Of a stretch of 64,000 nt of DNA, positions 1 through 7,228 are shown piece after piece (the stretch's first letter is position 1; each line of letters starts with the position of its first letter). Made by a program: the position numbers and the translations under genes. Under the pieces are notes generated by a model, which was given only the letters and a program-made list of their open reading frames with translations, searched no databases and had not been told where the DNA came from. Origin of the DNA: Nocardia iowensis (GTDB lineage: Bacteria > Actinomycetota > Actinomycetes > Mycobacteriales > Mycobacteriaceae); the NCBI RefSeq assembly GCF_019222765.1, contig NZ_CP078145.1, positions 6,510,001 through 6,574,000 of the forward strand. Direction: 5' to 3'.

Positions 1-515
1 CAGCGCCCAGCCGCAACATCTTCGGTGGTGGTCACCCCCAGTGCACCGCCGAAATGGTCGACGTGCGAGTGCGTGTAGATAAGACCGGTGACCGGGCGAT
101 CGCCGCGGTGTTCCCGATACAGGGCGAGCCCCGCAGCCGCGGTCTCCGCGGAGATCAGCGGATCTATTACGAGCACACCGGTTTTGCCTTCAACGAGCGT
201 CATATTGGACAGATCGAGCCCGCGGATCTGATAGATCCCCTCGGTGACCTCGAACAGCCCTTGCTTGATGACCAGCCCCGCCTGCCGCCACAGACTCGGA
301 TTGACCGAGGCGGGACAGGATTCGCGCAGGAAGTCGTAGGAGTCGTTGTCCCACACCACCGTTCCGTCGGCGGCGGTGACCACGCCGGGCTCCAGTGCGG
401 CAATGAACCCGCGATCAGCGTCCGCGAGATCGACGGTGTCGGCGAACGGCATCGCGGCGGCCGCACGCTGCTGCTCCGCGACGATGTAATCGCTCGGCTC
501 GGTCGCTGTGCTCAT
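1..515 (-). CDS. Alkyl/aryl-sulfatase (SdsA1-like metallo-beta-lactamase fold), N-terminal part
   Basis: The gene runs off the left edge, leaving about 171 N-terminal residues of a protein that is usually 600-660 residues long. Visible landmarks are the WDNDSYDFL and CPASVNPSLWRQ blocks, then GIYQIRGLDLSNMTL, and near residue 155 the metal-binding THSHVDHFGG motif. This arrangement is typical of SdsA1/Pdp-type sulfatases, which hydrolyse alkyl sulfate esters such as dodecyl sulfate using two zinc ions. The ATG start overlaps the stop of a 23-codon mini-ORF (ATGA), and GAGG lies 7 bases upstream. No signal peptide is visible. Family assignment is fairly sure; the substrate is not known. Confidence 0.85.
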   Translation of the reverse strand, partial: MSTATEPSDYIVAEQQRAAAAMPFADTVDLADADRGFIAALEPGVVTAADGTVVWDNDSYDFLRESCPASVNPSLWRQAGLVIKQGLFEVTEGIYQIRGLDLSNMTLVEGKTGVLVIDPLISAETAAAGLALYREHRGDRPVTGLIYTHSHVDHFGGALGVTTTEDVAAGR

Positions 516-646
516 GCCTGCACCTCGCTGACGCTCAGCTCCCGCATACGCACGGCACGCTGGCACCCGATTCGCTCACTCATGCCCGCACCTCGCTAAC
601 ACTCAGCTCCCGCATACGCACGCCGCGCTGGCACGCGATTCGCTCA
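511..646 (-). repeat. Two tandem copies of a 68-base coding-like repeat
   Basis: Copy one spans 511-578 and copy two 579-646; they differ at only a few positions. Each unit carries ATGAGTGAGCGAAT and GAGCTGAG near its ends plus an internal GAGGTGC that acts as a ribosome-binding site for the next ATG. The unit length of 68 bases is not a multiple of three, so each copy shifts the frame by exactly the amount needed for the ATGA stop-start overlap. Confidence 0.85.
512..583 (-). CDS. Mini-ORF 2 of a repeat leader (23 codons)
   Basis: This short frame reads MSERIGCQRAVRMRELSVSE followed by VQA and a stop. Its ATG overlaps the TGA of mini-ORF 1, and its own TGA overlaps the ATG of the sulfatase (ATGA at both junctions). 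A GAGGTGC Shine-Dalgarno-like stretch inside each repeat unit precedes the next ATG. It is a near copy of mini-ORF 1, so it probably arose by tandem duplication of a 68-base unit. It may be translated as a coupling leader or may be an incidental frame in a dispersed repeat. No function is known to me. Confidence 0.4.
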   Translation of the reverse strand: MSERIGCQRAVRMRELSVSEVQA

Positions 647-660
647 CTTCGTTCACTCAT
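580..660 (-). CDS. Mini-ORF 1 of a repeat leader (26 codons)
   Basis: This frame reads MSERSERIACQRGVRMRELS followed by VSEVRA and a stop. It has a strong ribosome-binding site, AAGGAGG, five bases before the ATG (66-72 of the 600s, positions 666-672). Its stop overlaps the start of mini-ORF 2. From memory, peptides starting MSERSER and containing RMRELSVSEVRA recur at annotated gene starts across Nocardia and Rhodococcus, which suggests a dispersed DNA repeat rather than a conserved protein. It lies 48 bases after the DUF202 operon on the same strand. Confidence 0.4.
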   Translation of the reverse strand: MSERSERIACQRGVRMRELSVSEVRA

Positions 661-707
661 CTCATCCTCCTTGAGGTCGATGCAAAAGCGCTGTGCCGGT
701 GGACGAT

Positions 708-1016
708 CTAGGGCCACGGGTCGGTGAACTCGATCGCCGCCGCGAGACCGGCGACAGCCACCACCACCGCGGTCGCCGCGGCTACGACGCGTCTGCCGTG
801 GCCGTAGCGCCCCTCGTGCAAGCTGCGGTTGCGCAGGTAACTCATGGCAGCCAGCGCGGCCATGGCGACCGCCGCACCCACCGGTGCGATCGCCGCGGGA
901 CGCCAACCACTGGTCACGCCGTGGTTCAAGAACAGCGCGCCGGTGATCATGGCGGCCACCGCCGTCCGCCGCCACGCCAAGGCGGTGCGCTCCGCGGCGA
1001 GTCCGGCACGGTTCAT
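708..1016 (-). CDS. DUF202 family small membrane protein (second copy)
   Basis: A 102-residue protein starting MNRAGLAAERTALAWRRTAV, which matches the DUF202 signature (xxERTxLAWxRT) before three hydrophobic segments near residues 18-40, 46-66 and 78-98. The ATG overlaps the TGA of the upstream DUF202 gene, so a longer upstream frame is not needed. It is the last gene of a three-gene operon with DUF202 copy one and a DUF3159 protein. DUF202 proteins (YidH-like) are inner-membrane proteins of unknown role. Confidence 0.85.
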   Translation of the reverse strand: MNRAGLAAERTALAWRRTAVAAMITGALFLNHGVTSGWRPAAIAPVGAAVAMAALAAMSYLRNRSLHEGRYGHGRRVVAAATAVVVAVAGLAAAIEFTDPWP

Positions 1017-1378
1017 CGCAGCAACACCGCCACACCCGCCAACACCGACACGACAGCAATACCCGCCGACAGGATCGGCACCATCACCGTGTCGGGCAAC
1101 GGGCGCCCCTGCCGCATCGCCACACCGATCCGCCGCCAATGCGCGTACCCACCCACCGCGATGATCACCGCGAGCACCAGGCAACTCAGTGCGATCGCGC
1201 GCCGCGCGCCGCCCAACCGGAACGGCTGCACCAACGTGTGCACCGCGACACCGCCCGCGAGCAAGCCGAGCGAGGTCCGCATCCACGCCAAGAACGTGCG
1301 CTCATTGGCGAGGGTGAACCGGTAGTCGACGTCTTCCTCCCCGTCCTCCGACTCGGCGTCGGGGCTCGGGAGCGTCAT
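1013..1378 (-). CDS. DUF202 family membrane protein (first copy, YidH-like)
   Basis: A 121-residue protein with an acidic N-terminus, then RFTLANERTFLAWMRTSLGL at about residues 21-40, the core of the DUF202 family. Three hydrophobic stretches follow (about 33-52, 60-80 and 97-119). Its ATG overlaps the TGA of the DUF3159 gene and its TGA overlaps the next ATG, so the three genes are translationally coupled. Two adjacent DUF202 paralogues suggest a heteromeric membrane complex, which is inference. Function unknown. Confidence 0.87.
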   Translation of the reverse strand: MTLPSPDAESEDGEEDVDYRFTLANERTFLAWMRTSLGLLAGGVAVHTLVQPFRLGGARRAIALSCLVLAVIIAVGGYAHWRRIGVAMRQGRPLPDTVMVPILSAGIAVVSVLAGVAVLLR

Positions 1379-2046
1379 GCCGCATCAACTCCGGCCGCGG
1401 TCTTGCGGCGCACCCACAGCCAGGTCAACGCGAGCATGACCACCAGCGCGGGTTTGCCGAAGACCAGTGCGAAAGTGCCGAGGAGGACGACCTTGTCGGC
1501 CACGTACAGCGGAACCATCACCGCCACGTGCACCGCCCAGAACACGAACCAGACGAAGGTGATTCGGCGATGCAGCCGCAACCGGGCCGCAGGATCGGCG
1601 GGCTCGGTCGGTTCGAGCCGAATCTTTCGGCTCACCGGGTAGCTGAGCGGCTTTCCGGTAATCAGTGTCGCGCCGAACAGCACGGTCATCACGACGCTGA
1701 ACGCCACTTCCGGCAGATAGAAACCGCGCCCCTCCCCGGTGATCTCGACGAACAGCGAAAACACCAGAATCACCAGCACCGCGACCGCCACCACCCGCAC
1801 CGAATCGCCTTGCGTCAACCGCACCGCGGCGAGCACGACGGCGATCAGGATGGCGAGAAAAACACCGACCTCGGCGCCTGCCACGGAATAGCCGATCAGA
1901 AACCCGATGGCCGGTGCCGCTCCGTCCACAATGTGTCGTGGACCGTGCATCGCACGGAACTTCCCCCACATCTCGGAGACCACTCCACGTGATTCCGCCA
2001 GGCTTGCGCCTGAATCCAGCACTGCGCGCTGGTTGTCGGAATTCAC
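1375..2046 (-). CDS. DUF3159 family membrane protein
   Basis: A 223-residue integral membrane protein with about six hydrophobic segments. Its ends, HIVDGAAPAIGFLIGYSVAG near the start and FVWFVFWAVHVAVMVPLYVA near the end, are characteristic of actinobacterial DUF3159 proteins. The start chosen is a GTG because GGGAGAGG lies directly upstream; an upstream in-frame start would extend into the promoter. It heads the operon with two DUF202 genes. The biochemical role is not known. Confidence 0.85.
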   Translation of the reverse strand: MNSDNQRAVLDSGASLAESRGVVSEMWGKFRAMHGPRHIVDGAAPAIGFLIGYSVAGAEVGVFLAILIAVVLAAVRLTQGDSVRVVAVAVLVILVFSLFVEITGEGRGFYLPEVAFSVVMTVLFGATLITGKPLSYPVSRKIRLEPTEPADPAARLRLHRRITFVWFVFWAVHVAVMVPLYVADKVVLLGTFALVFGKPALVVMLALTWLWVRRKTAAGVDAA

Positions 2047-2211
2047 GGGCACCTCTCCCACACAGATTGGTTTTCGTGTCGCGAGCAAACGATCCGCTAC
2101 GCCAGACTAACCGGCCTCCCGAAGGCCGTCCACGCACCGCGCAAGGCCGTGACCATGCGGTTACTCGATCGCACCACAACCTGTTCGCCCTGGTCACCTC
2201 GAGTTTCGAGG

Positions 2212-2268
2212 TCAACGGCACCTGGTGGAGGCCGCTATTCGCGAAATGCCGCAACCCGGTGCCGTTGA
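2212..2268 (-). terminator. Hairpin after the acetoacetate-decarboxylase-like gene
   Basis: Perfect 11-base arms (TCAACGGCACC at 2212-2222 and GGTGCCGTTGA at 2258-2268) flank a 35-base loop. On the minus strand it follows the stop at 2330 by about 60 bases. The loop contains TTTCGCGAATAGCG, which is nearly the same as in the hairpin at 3244-3291, while the stem bases differ in a compensated way. There is no clear U tract. It is probably a terminator or a repeat element inserted at 3' ends. Confidence 0.6.
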
Positions 2269-2329
2269 TCATGATGAAAGCGGCTGGGCTAGAGGGAAGC
2301 CGAGTCGGCCTTGGTGAGTGGCTGGTTGG

Positions 2330-3061
2330 TTACACCGGGACGGCGTCCTCGAAGGTCATCGCCAATCGGGCGATGGTCGAGGTCATGATGGCGCGTCGGG
2401 GTAGGCGCAGTGATCTCAGTTCGTCGGCGATGGGGTGGTCGCCGAGGGTGAGCGTGGCGCCGCCAGGGCGGGCGCGCATGCCGGACGGCTCCATGCGCCA
2501 TGGCGTGCATCGAGTGACGCCGTCGATGTGCGAGTACGCGTCGAACGAGGAGGCGGTGTTTCGGCGTTGCGGCGTGGGAATGCCCTGGCGGACAGTCAGA
2601 TCGATGACGAGCCTGCCGTGTTGGCGCAGTTCGCCATGCCGGGTGCCCGCGTCGTGGCGGACGCTGAAATCGGCGAGTTCCTTGGGGAAACCCCAGATTC
2701 CGCGTCCGGCCGCGAGCGTGAAATCACCGTCGACCGGCAGCCGATGGATGAACACCCCCGCCCCGTTCGTCGCCAAGGCGCGAAGGTCGCCGAACCGGAC
2801 AGCGGGATCGGCGGTGTGGTGCCGGACCATGAACGAGACGCCGAACTCGTTGTACGGGCCCAGGTCACCGTCGACGTACTCGACGAAAACGAGCGAACAC
2901 ATCGCGCGACCACCCGGCAGTCGCATGACGCGCAGCCCGGAGTAGTCGATCACCTGCTGCGCGACGTCGGCGGGCACCAGATAGCTCGCCATGAAGGCGT
3001 GCGCGAGCCGGATACGTACCGGCATGCGAACTTCCTGACCGAGAACGGTGTGGGTGCTCAC
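2330..3061 (-). CDS. Acetoacetate decarboxylase family protein
   Basis: A 243-residue protein of the acetoacetate decarboxylase-like fold. The motif RGIWGFPKELADF holds the lysine that in true acetoacetate decarboxylases forms the Schiff base (GFPK). YNEFGVSFMV is also typical. Enzymes of this superfamily decarboxylate beta-keto acids or act as aldolase/dehydratases, so the substrate cannot be fixed. The GTG at 3061 is preferred to one at 3079 because GAAGG sits seven bases before it. It lies between two related hairpins and downstream of, but separated from, a tetR gene on the same strand. Confidence 0.8.
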   Translation of the reverse strand: MSTHTVLGQEVRMPVRIRLAHAFMASYLVPADVAQQVIDYSGLRVMRLPGGRAMCSLVFVEYVDGDLGPYNEFGVSFMVRHHTADPAVRFGDLRALATNGAGVFIHRLPVDGDFTLAAGRGIWGFPKELADFSVRHDAGTRHGELRQHGRLVIDLTVRQGIPTPQRRNTASSFDAYSHIDGVTRCTPWRMEPSGMRARPGGATLTLGDHPIADELRSLRLPRRAIMTSTIARLAMTFEDAVPV

Positions 3062-3243
3062 TCGAACGCCTTCCTTCACGCCTCCGCCGGACGTTGCGGA
3101 AGCATCTCCGGAGCCCGAAGGGTCGGGCAGCCAATTAGAACTCGTTCTAGATTAGCAGCATAGTTCGACCTAGATTATCCGGATTACCCATGAACACGTA
3201 CCAGATTCAGAGCGCACCAACGCACCCACCTACCCATGATCAA

Positions 3244-3291
3244 CGGGACATGGCTGCGAAGTTTCGCGAGTAGCGCCACTGTCATGTCCCG
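3244..3291 (-). terminator. Hairpin after the tetR gene, related to the one at 2212-2268
   Basis: Nine-base perfect arms (CGGGACATG at 3244-3252 and CATGTCCCG at 3283-3291) enclose a 30-base loop with TTTCGCGAGTAGCG. It starts about 22 bases after the tetR stop. The loop is shared with the 2212-2268 hairpin, and the stems covary. It lies in the 252-base gap between tetR and the decarboxylase-like gene. Confidence 0.6.
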
Positions 3292-3313
3292 CACGCCCCG
3301 CAAGCGGCGCCGG

Positions 3314-4024
3314 TTATCCCTCGGGGACGCCGCGGGGACGGTGTTCGAGGCCGTCGAGGATGCACAGGAGTCCGAAATCGAAGGCCATCGCCCGGGCCAC
3401 ATCGGGATTGGTCGGCGCTACCTCGCGATAGTCCGCCCGCATCTCGGGATAGTCCGCAGCCACCTGGTCCATCAGCTGCACGATGGTGTCCCTGTCCACA
3501 CCGACGTCGCCGTATGCCTTGGCCCAGGCGATCTCCGGAACCACGACTCCGAGCACGTACGACATCACCGTGCCACTGGCGAGGTAAAGGTCCACACCGC
3601 GGAAGCCCGCGCCGACATATGTGCGACGGAGACGGTCGGTGAGCCGCAGTGCGTTCGGACCCATGCTCGGCAACTGACCGATCAGGGCGGCCGCCCACGG
3701 GTGGGCGCGGAGCTCGGCCCGGAAGTTGTAGGCGAAGGTCGACAGCACTTCGCGCCACGGCGACTGCTCGGGTTCGGGGACCTCCACCATGCCCCAGAAC
3801 TCGTCGAGGACACATTCCAGCAATTCGTCCTTGTTGGCGACATACCAGTAGAGGCTGGTGGCGCCCGCGCCGAGTTTCGCGCCGAGCTTGCGCATGCTCA
3901 ACGACTCGAGACCCTCGGCGTCGAGGAGCTCGACGGCGGCGCCGACGATCTGATCGAGGCGTAACCCCGCCGTCTTCGGCTGACGGGGTTCGCGGGTCCA
4001 TACCGAGGTGAACTGCTTCGTCAC
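3314..4024 (-). CDS. TetR/AcrR family repressor (TetR_C type)
   Basis: A 236-residue regulator. An N-terminal helix-turn-helix (about residues 24-66) ends in LGAGATSLYWYVANKDELLE, the classic TetR recognition helix region. The ligand-binding half contains HPWAAALIGQLPSMGPNALR and resembles the C-terminal domain of tetracycline-repressor-type proteins. It starts with GTG (VTKQF) and has TATAGG as a possible -10 about ten bases upstream, so the transcript could be leaderless. It diverges from an MFS exporter gene across 48 bases and most likely represses it. Confidence 0.88.
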   Translation of the reverse strand: MTKQFTSVWTREPRQPKTAGLRLDQIVGAAVELLDAEGLESLSMRKLGAKLGAGATSLYWYVANKDELLECVLDEFWGMVEVPEPEQSPWREVLSTFAYNFRAELRAHPWAAALIGQLPSMGPNALRLTDRLRRTYVGAGFRGVDLYLASGTVMSYVLGVVVPEIAWAKAYGDVGVDRDTIVQLMDQVAADYPEMRADYREVAPTNPDVARAMAFDFGLLCILDGLEHRPRGVPEG

Positions 4025-4100
4025 CCGCTAATCCTATATTCACTAGCACACTGTTCGAGTGCATCGTACGCTGTGCGAGTGGAATCGAACGTTGTACGAG
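4025..4100. promoter_or_regulatory. tetR/MFS divergent promoter with three direct repeats
   Basis: Three related blocks, CTGTTCGAGT at 4051, CTGTGCGAGT at 4071 and TTGTACGAGA at 4092, lie 20 and 21 bases apart, on one face of the helix. TATATT near 4034-4039 could be the exporter's -10. The repeats cover the exporter start codon region, a sensible place for repressor binding. Assignment to this TetR is inference. Confidence 0.45.
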
Positions 4101-5551
4101 ACCCCCGTCGTTGGTGGATTCTGGGGGTCCTCTGTCTGTCCTTGCTGGTGCTGATGATCGACGGCACTGTGCTCAATCTCGCTATCCCGTCGCTGATTCG
4201 GGAACTGAACGCCACACCGTCGGATGTGCAATGGATCTTGGACGGATACGTCCTGGTCTTCGCCGGACTGCTGCTCACCGCTGGCAGCCTGTCCGACCGG
4301 TTCGGCAGGCGGCGGATGCTCATCATCGGCCTTGCCGTCTTCGGCGTGGCCTCGCTGGCCGCGGTGCTCGCCACCGAACCGTGGCAGGTCGTTGCCGCGC
4401 GGGTGGCCATGGGTGTCGGCGGATCGTTGCTGATGCCGTCGACCCTGTCGATTCTGATGACCACCTTCGCCGAGGACGAAAGACGCAAGGCGATGGCCGC
4501 CTGGTCCACCGTCTCGATGGTCGGCATCGTCGCTGGGCCGACGCTGGGCGGCTTTCTGCTGCAGCACTATTGGTGGGGCTCGGTATTCCTGCTCAACATT
4601 CCGGTTGCGGTACTCGCGATCGTCGCGGCGCTCGTGTTGATGCCGGAGTCCACCGGTCAGCAGCGCCCGGTCGACCTGATCGGAGTGCTGCTGTCCATCG
4701 TGGCGCTCGTCTCGACGGTCTACGTGATCATCGAGCGCGAGTGGAATATCGGCATGATCGTGCTTGCCGTGGTGACGGCGATCGGCTTCGTCGTGTGGGA
4801 GAGCCGGTCGGAGCACCCGATGCTGCCGCTCGCGGTATTCCGCAACCGCGACTTCACCGGCACCGCGTTGACGCTGTTGCTGATGGTGTTCGGTATGGGC
4901 GCGGTGATGCTGATGCTCACCCAGTATCTGCAGTTCGTGCTCGGATACGGACCGATGAAAGCCGGTTTGGCGCTGCTGCCCTATGCCGTGGCCGCCGCCG
5001 TGTGCAATGGGCTCGGCGCGACATTGGGCAAGAAGCTCAGCAACAAGACGCTCATCGTTTCGGGGCTGCTGGTCATGGGGGCCGCGTTCGCGATTCTCGC
5101 CGTCGGCGCCGTCGGCACGGGGTACCTGTGGGTCCTGGTCAGCATGCTGGTGATGGGGATCGGCGGCGGTTTGGCCGGTCCCGCCGCCTACGCCGCCATC
5201 ATGAGCGCCATTCCGCTCGAGCACGCAGGCGTCGGCTCGGCCATGAACGACACCCTGCAGCAGGTCGGCATGGCCATCAGCATCGCCATCCTCGGCAGCG
5301 TGCTCGCCGGTGTATTCACCGAACACATGCCCGCCGACACCCCCGAGGCGGCCCGCGAATCTATCGGCGCCGCCTTCCAACTCGGCTTCGCCGAGCCCGC
5401 CAAGGAAGCCTTCACCGCCGCCATGTCAACCGGCTCATGGATCAGCGCGGGCTTCTGTGTCGCGGCCGCGGTACTCGGCCTGACCCTTCTCCGCCGCCGC
5501 AGCACACTGGCCGCCGCCCAACCACAGGCAGCCCCGGTGGAGATCGGGTAG
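4073..5551 (+). CDS. MFS transporter, DHA2 (14-TMS, EmrB/QacA) family
   Basis: A 492-residue membrane protein with about 14 hydrophobic segments. LMIDGTVLNLAIPSLIRELN in TM1 is the DHA2 motif D1 region (D-x-T-V-x-N-x-A-x-P) and GSLSDRFGRRRMLIIG after TM2 is motif A. Such proton-driven exporters remove drugs, dyes or metabolites. The start is GTG at 4073 or 4079; neither has a clear ribosome-binding site, which with the close -10 suggests a leaderless or weakly initiated message. A divergent TetR and a strong hairpin after the stop make it a single-gene unit. Confidence 0.9.
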   Translation: MRVESNVVRDPRRWWILGVLCLSLLVLMIDGTVLNLAIPSLIRELNATPSDVQWILDGYVLVFAGLLLTAGSLSDRFGRRRMLIIGLAVFGVASLAAVLATEPWQVVAARVAMGVGGSLLMPSTLSILMTTFAEDERRKAMAAWSTVSMVGIVAGPTLGGFLLQHYWWGSVFLLNIPVAVLAIVAALVLMPESTGQQRPVDLIGVLLSIVALVSTVYVIIEREWNIGMIVLAVVTAIGFVVWESRSEHPMLPLAVFRNRDFTGTALTLLLMVFGMGAVMLMLTQYLQFVLGYGPMKAGLALLPYAVAAAVCNGLGATLGKKLSNKTLIVSGLLVMGAAFAILAVGAVGTGYLWVLVSMLVMGIGGGLAGPAAYAAIMSAIPLEHAGVGSAMNDTLQQVGMAISIAILGSVLAGVFTEHMPADTPEAARESIGAAFQLGFAEPAKEAFTAAMSTGSWISAGFCVAAAVLGLTLLRRRSTLAAAQPQAAPVEIG

Positions 5552-5567
5552 TCCGATAAATAAACCT

Positions 5568-5605
5568 GTCGGCCGCCCCGCCTCGCCTGCTCAGGGGCGG
5601 CCGAC
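5568..5605 (+). terminator. Terminator hairpin after the MFS gene
   Basis: Perfect 12-base arms, GTCGGCCGCCCC at 5568-5579 and GGGGCGGCCGAC at 5594-5605, with a 14-base loop, begin 17 bases after the stop. No U tract follows, as is common for actinobacterial hairpin terminators. Confidence 0.75.
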
Positions 5606-5886
5606 TCGGTCCAAACTCGCTGCACCATCGACAGATTGCGGCACGTCCGGCCCGGGGATGAGACTCTTCGGAGCCAGCAGACGGCGGTTGATTTGGGTGA
5701 AATTGCTGGTCCATCGCCCGCCGATGGTCAGCCACCGGGGCGCGTCAGCTCGCAACAGCAGACGCGATTGCGGCAGGCGAAAGAGGTGCGCCATCGAGCC
5801 GACGGACGCGCCATGCGGCGGTAAGCCAGCTTGCAGCAGCACAGGGCGTTGCGGCAGGCGAAACCGCTGCCCTTCGACGCCAAGTG
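5606..5886. repeat. Gap between the MFS gene and xerC, with a 15-base direct repeat
   Basis: No convincing gene lies here. TTGCGGCAGGCGAAA occurs at 5768-5782 and again at 5849-5863, 81 bases apart, each preceded by a CAGCAG-like stretch. The open minus-strand frame through the region gives only a low-complexity product and no start signal, so it reads as non-coding or as decayed repeat sequence downstream of xerC. Confidence 0.4.
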
Positions 5887-6810
5887 TCAGGCGCGGGGGT
5901 GGGCTTGGTCGTGGACTTTTTTGAGGCGTTCGATGGAGACGTGGGTGTAGAGCTGGGTGGTGGCCATGCTGGCGTGGCCTAGGAGTTCTTGGACTACGCG
6001 GAGGTCGGCGCCGCCTTCCAGAAGGTGGGTGGCGGCGGTGTGGCGTAGGCCGTGCGGGCCCATGTCGGGGGCGCCGGGGATGGACGAGACTACTTCGTGG
6101 ACAACGGTTCTGGCTTGGCGTTGATCGAGGCGTTTGCCGCGGCGGCCCAGTAGTAGTGCTCGGCCGGAGTCGACTGTTGCGAAGGCGGCGCGGCCGTACT
6201 GGAGCCAATTGCCGATCGCCTCGTCGGCGGGGGTGCCGAAGGGTGCGGAACGTTCCTTGTTTCCCTTACCGAGTACCCGGACCACTCGGCGTTCGCGGTC
6301 GACGTCATCAATGTCTAGACCGCATAGCTCACTGACTCGAATTCCGGTGGAGTACAACAGCTCCACGATCAGCCGGTCGCGCAAGGCCATCGGGTCATGC
6401 TGTGCGGCACCGGATTCCGCGGCGTCCATGGCGCCGAGTGCCTGCTGGCGGCCGAGTACGGCGGGCAGCACGCGATGCGCCTTGGGTGCGCCGAGCCGCA
6501 ATCCGGGATCGACAGCCAGCCGTCCGGTCTTGGTGAGCCACGCGGTGAAAGTCCGTGCGGATGAGGCCCGCCGAGCCATGGTGGTGCGCGCCGCCCCCGC
6601 CGACGCTTGCTGCGCGAGCCAAGATCGCAGCAGCAGCAGATCCAGTTCGCGCACCGCCGAATCCGCCGACCGGGCGTACAGGTGCGCAAGCAGCGAACGC
6701 GCGTCCCCCAGGTACGCGCGCACCGTGTGCGCCGACCGGTTACGCCCGAGCCGCAGATGCCTGCCGTACTCCGCCAGCAGCGCTTCCAAGTCCTCGGGCA
6801 ACTCATCCAT
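5887..6810 (-). CDS. xerC: Tyrosine recombinase XerC
   Basis: A 307-residue site-specific recombinase that with XerD resolves chromosome dimers at dif. The N-terminal SAM-like core-binding domain covers about residues 6-100. The catalytic domain shows all expected residues: R158 (STGIRVSEL), K182 (LGKGNKER), H253 and R256 (GPHGLRHTA), H279 (LLGHASMAT) and nucleophile Y288 (TQLYTHV). Length is normal for the family. The start MDELPED is the ATG at 6810; a longer frame upstream runs through repeats and is rejected. It follows dprA by 418 bases, as in the mycobacterial order. Confidence 0.95.
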   Translation of the reverse strand: MDELPEDLEALLAEYGRHLRLGRNRSAHTVRAYLGDARSLLAHLYARSADSAVRELDLLLLRSWLAQQASAGAARTTMARRASSARTFTAWLTKTGRLAVDPGLRLGAPKAHRVLPAVLGRQQALGAMDAAESGAAQHDPMALRDRLIVELLYSTGIRVSELCGLDIDDVDRERRVVRVLGKGNKERSAPFGTPADEAIGNWLQYGRAAFATVDSGRALLLGRRGKRLDQRQARTVVHEVVSSIPGAPDMGPHGLRHTAATHLLEGGADLRVVQELLGHASMATTQLYTHVSIERLKKVHDQAHPRA

Positions 6811-7228
6811 CACACCACCGTCCCGACAGTTGCCCCGCTTGGCAAGCCACCGCGCCGAACCCGCGGAGGCACAGACTGGGCCGAACTCACCGGACAGCAT
6901 CGCCCGCCATCCGGTCGGCGAACCCGATAGTGGCGGCACCCGCGCATGCACAGGGCGACATCCAGGTCTCCGGCACCCGATACTGGCGTCACGCTGGCGC
7001 GCACAGTGCGGTATCCGATTGCCAACATCGGCACCCACATCACACCGGCGCACGCACAGTGCGGTATTCGGTCGCCAACACCCGATATCCGCACCACCTC
7101 GGCGCACGCACACAGCACCCGGTCTCCGACACCCGCATCGCTCCGGCACACGGTCCCGGCATCCGACAGTGGCGACACCTTGGGCGCAGTCGTGTCGTGT
7201 CTATGACCGTCGCGGGGTTTGCGCCCGG
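6811..7228. repeat. Degenerate tandem repeats between dprA and xerC
   Basis: From about 6925 to 7190 the sequence is built of imperfect units that open with GGCGCACGCACAGTGCGGTA or a close variant. Clear starts are at 6996, 7047, 7101 and 7145 (unit lengths 51, 54 and 44), each containing CGGT-TCCGA and CCAACAC-CCGA-like blocks. Open frames cross the region on both strands but give only repetitive Arg/His-rich products without start signals, so I treat it as non-coding. Confidence 0.6.

Noticed and set aside
4043..5380. 445-codon minus-strand frame opposite the MFS gene
   Set aside because: His/Gln/Asp/Arg-rich shadow frame, typical of antisense to hydrophobic GC-rich genes.
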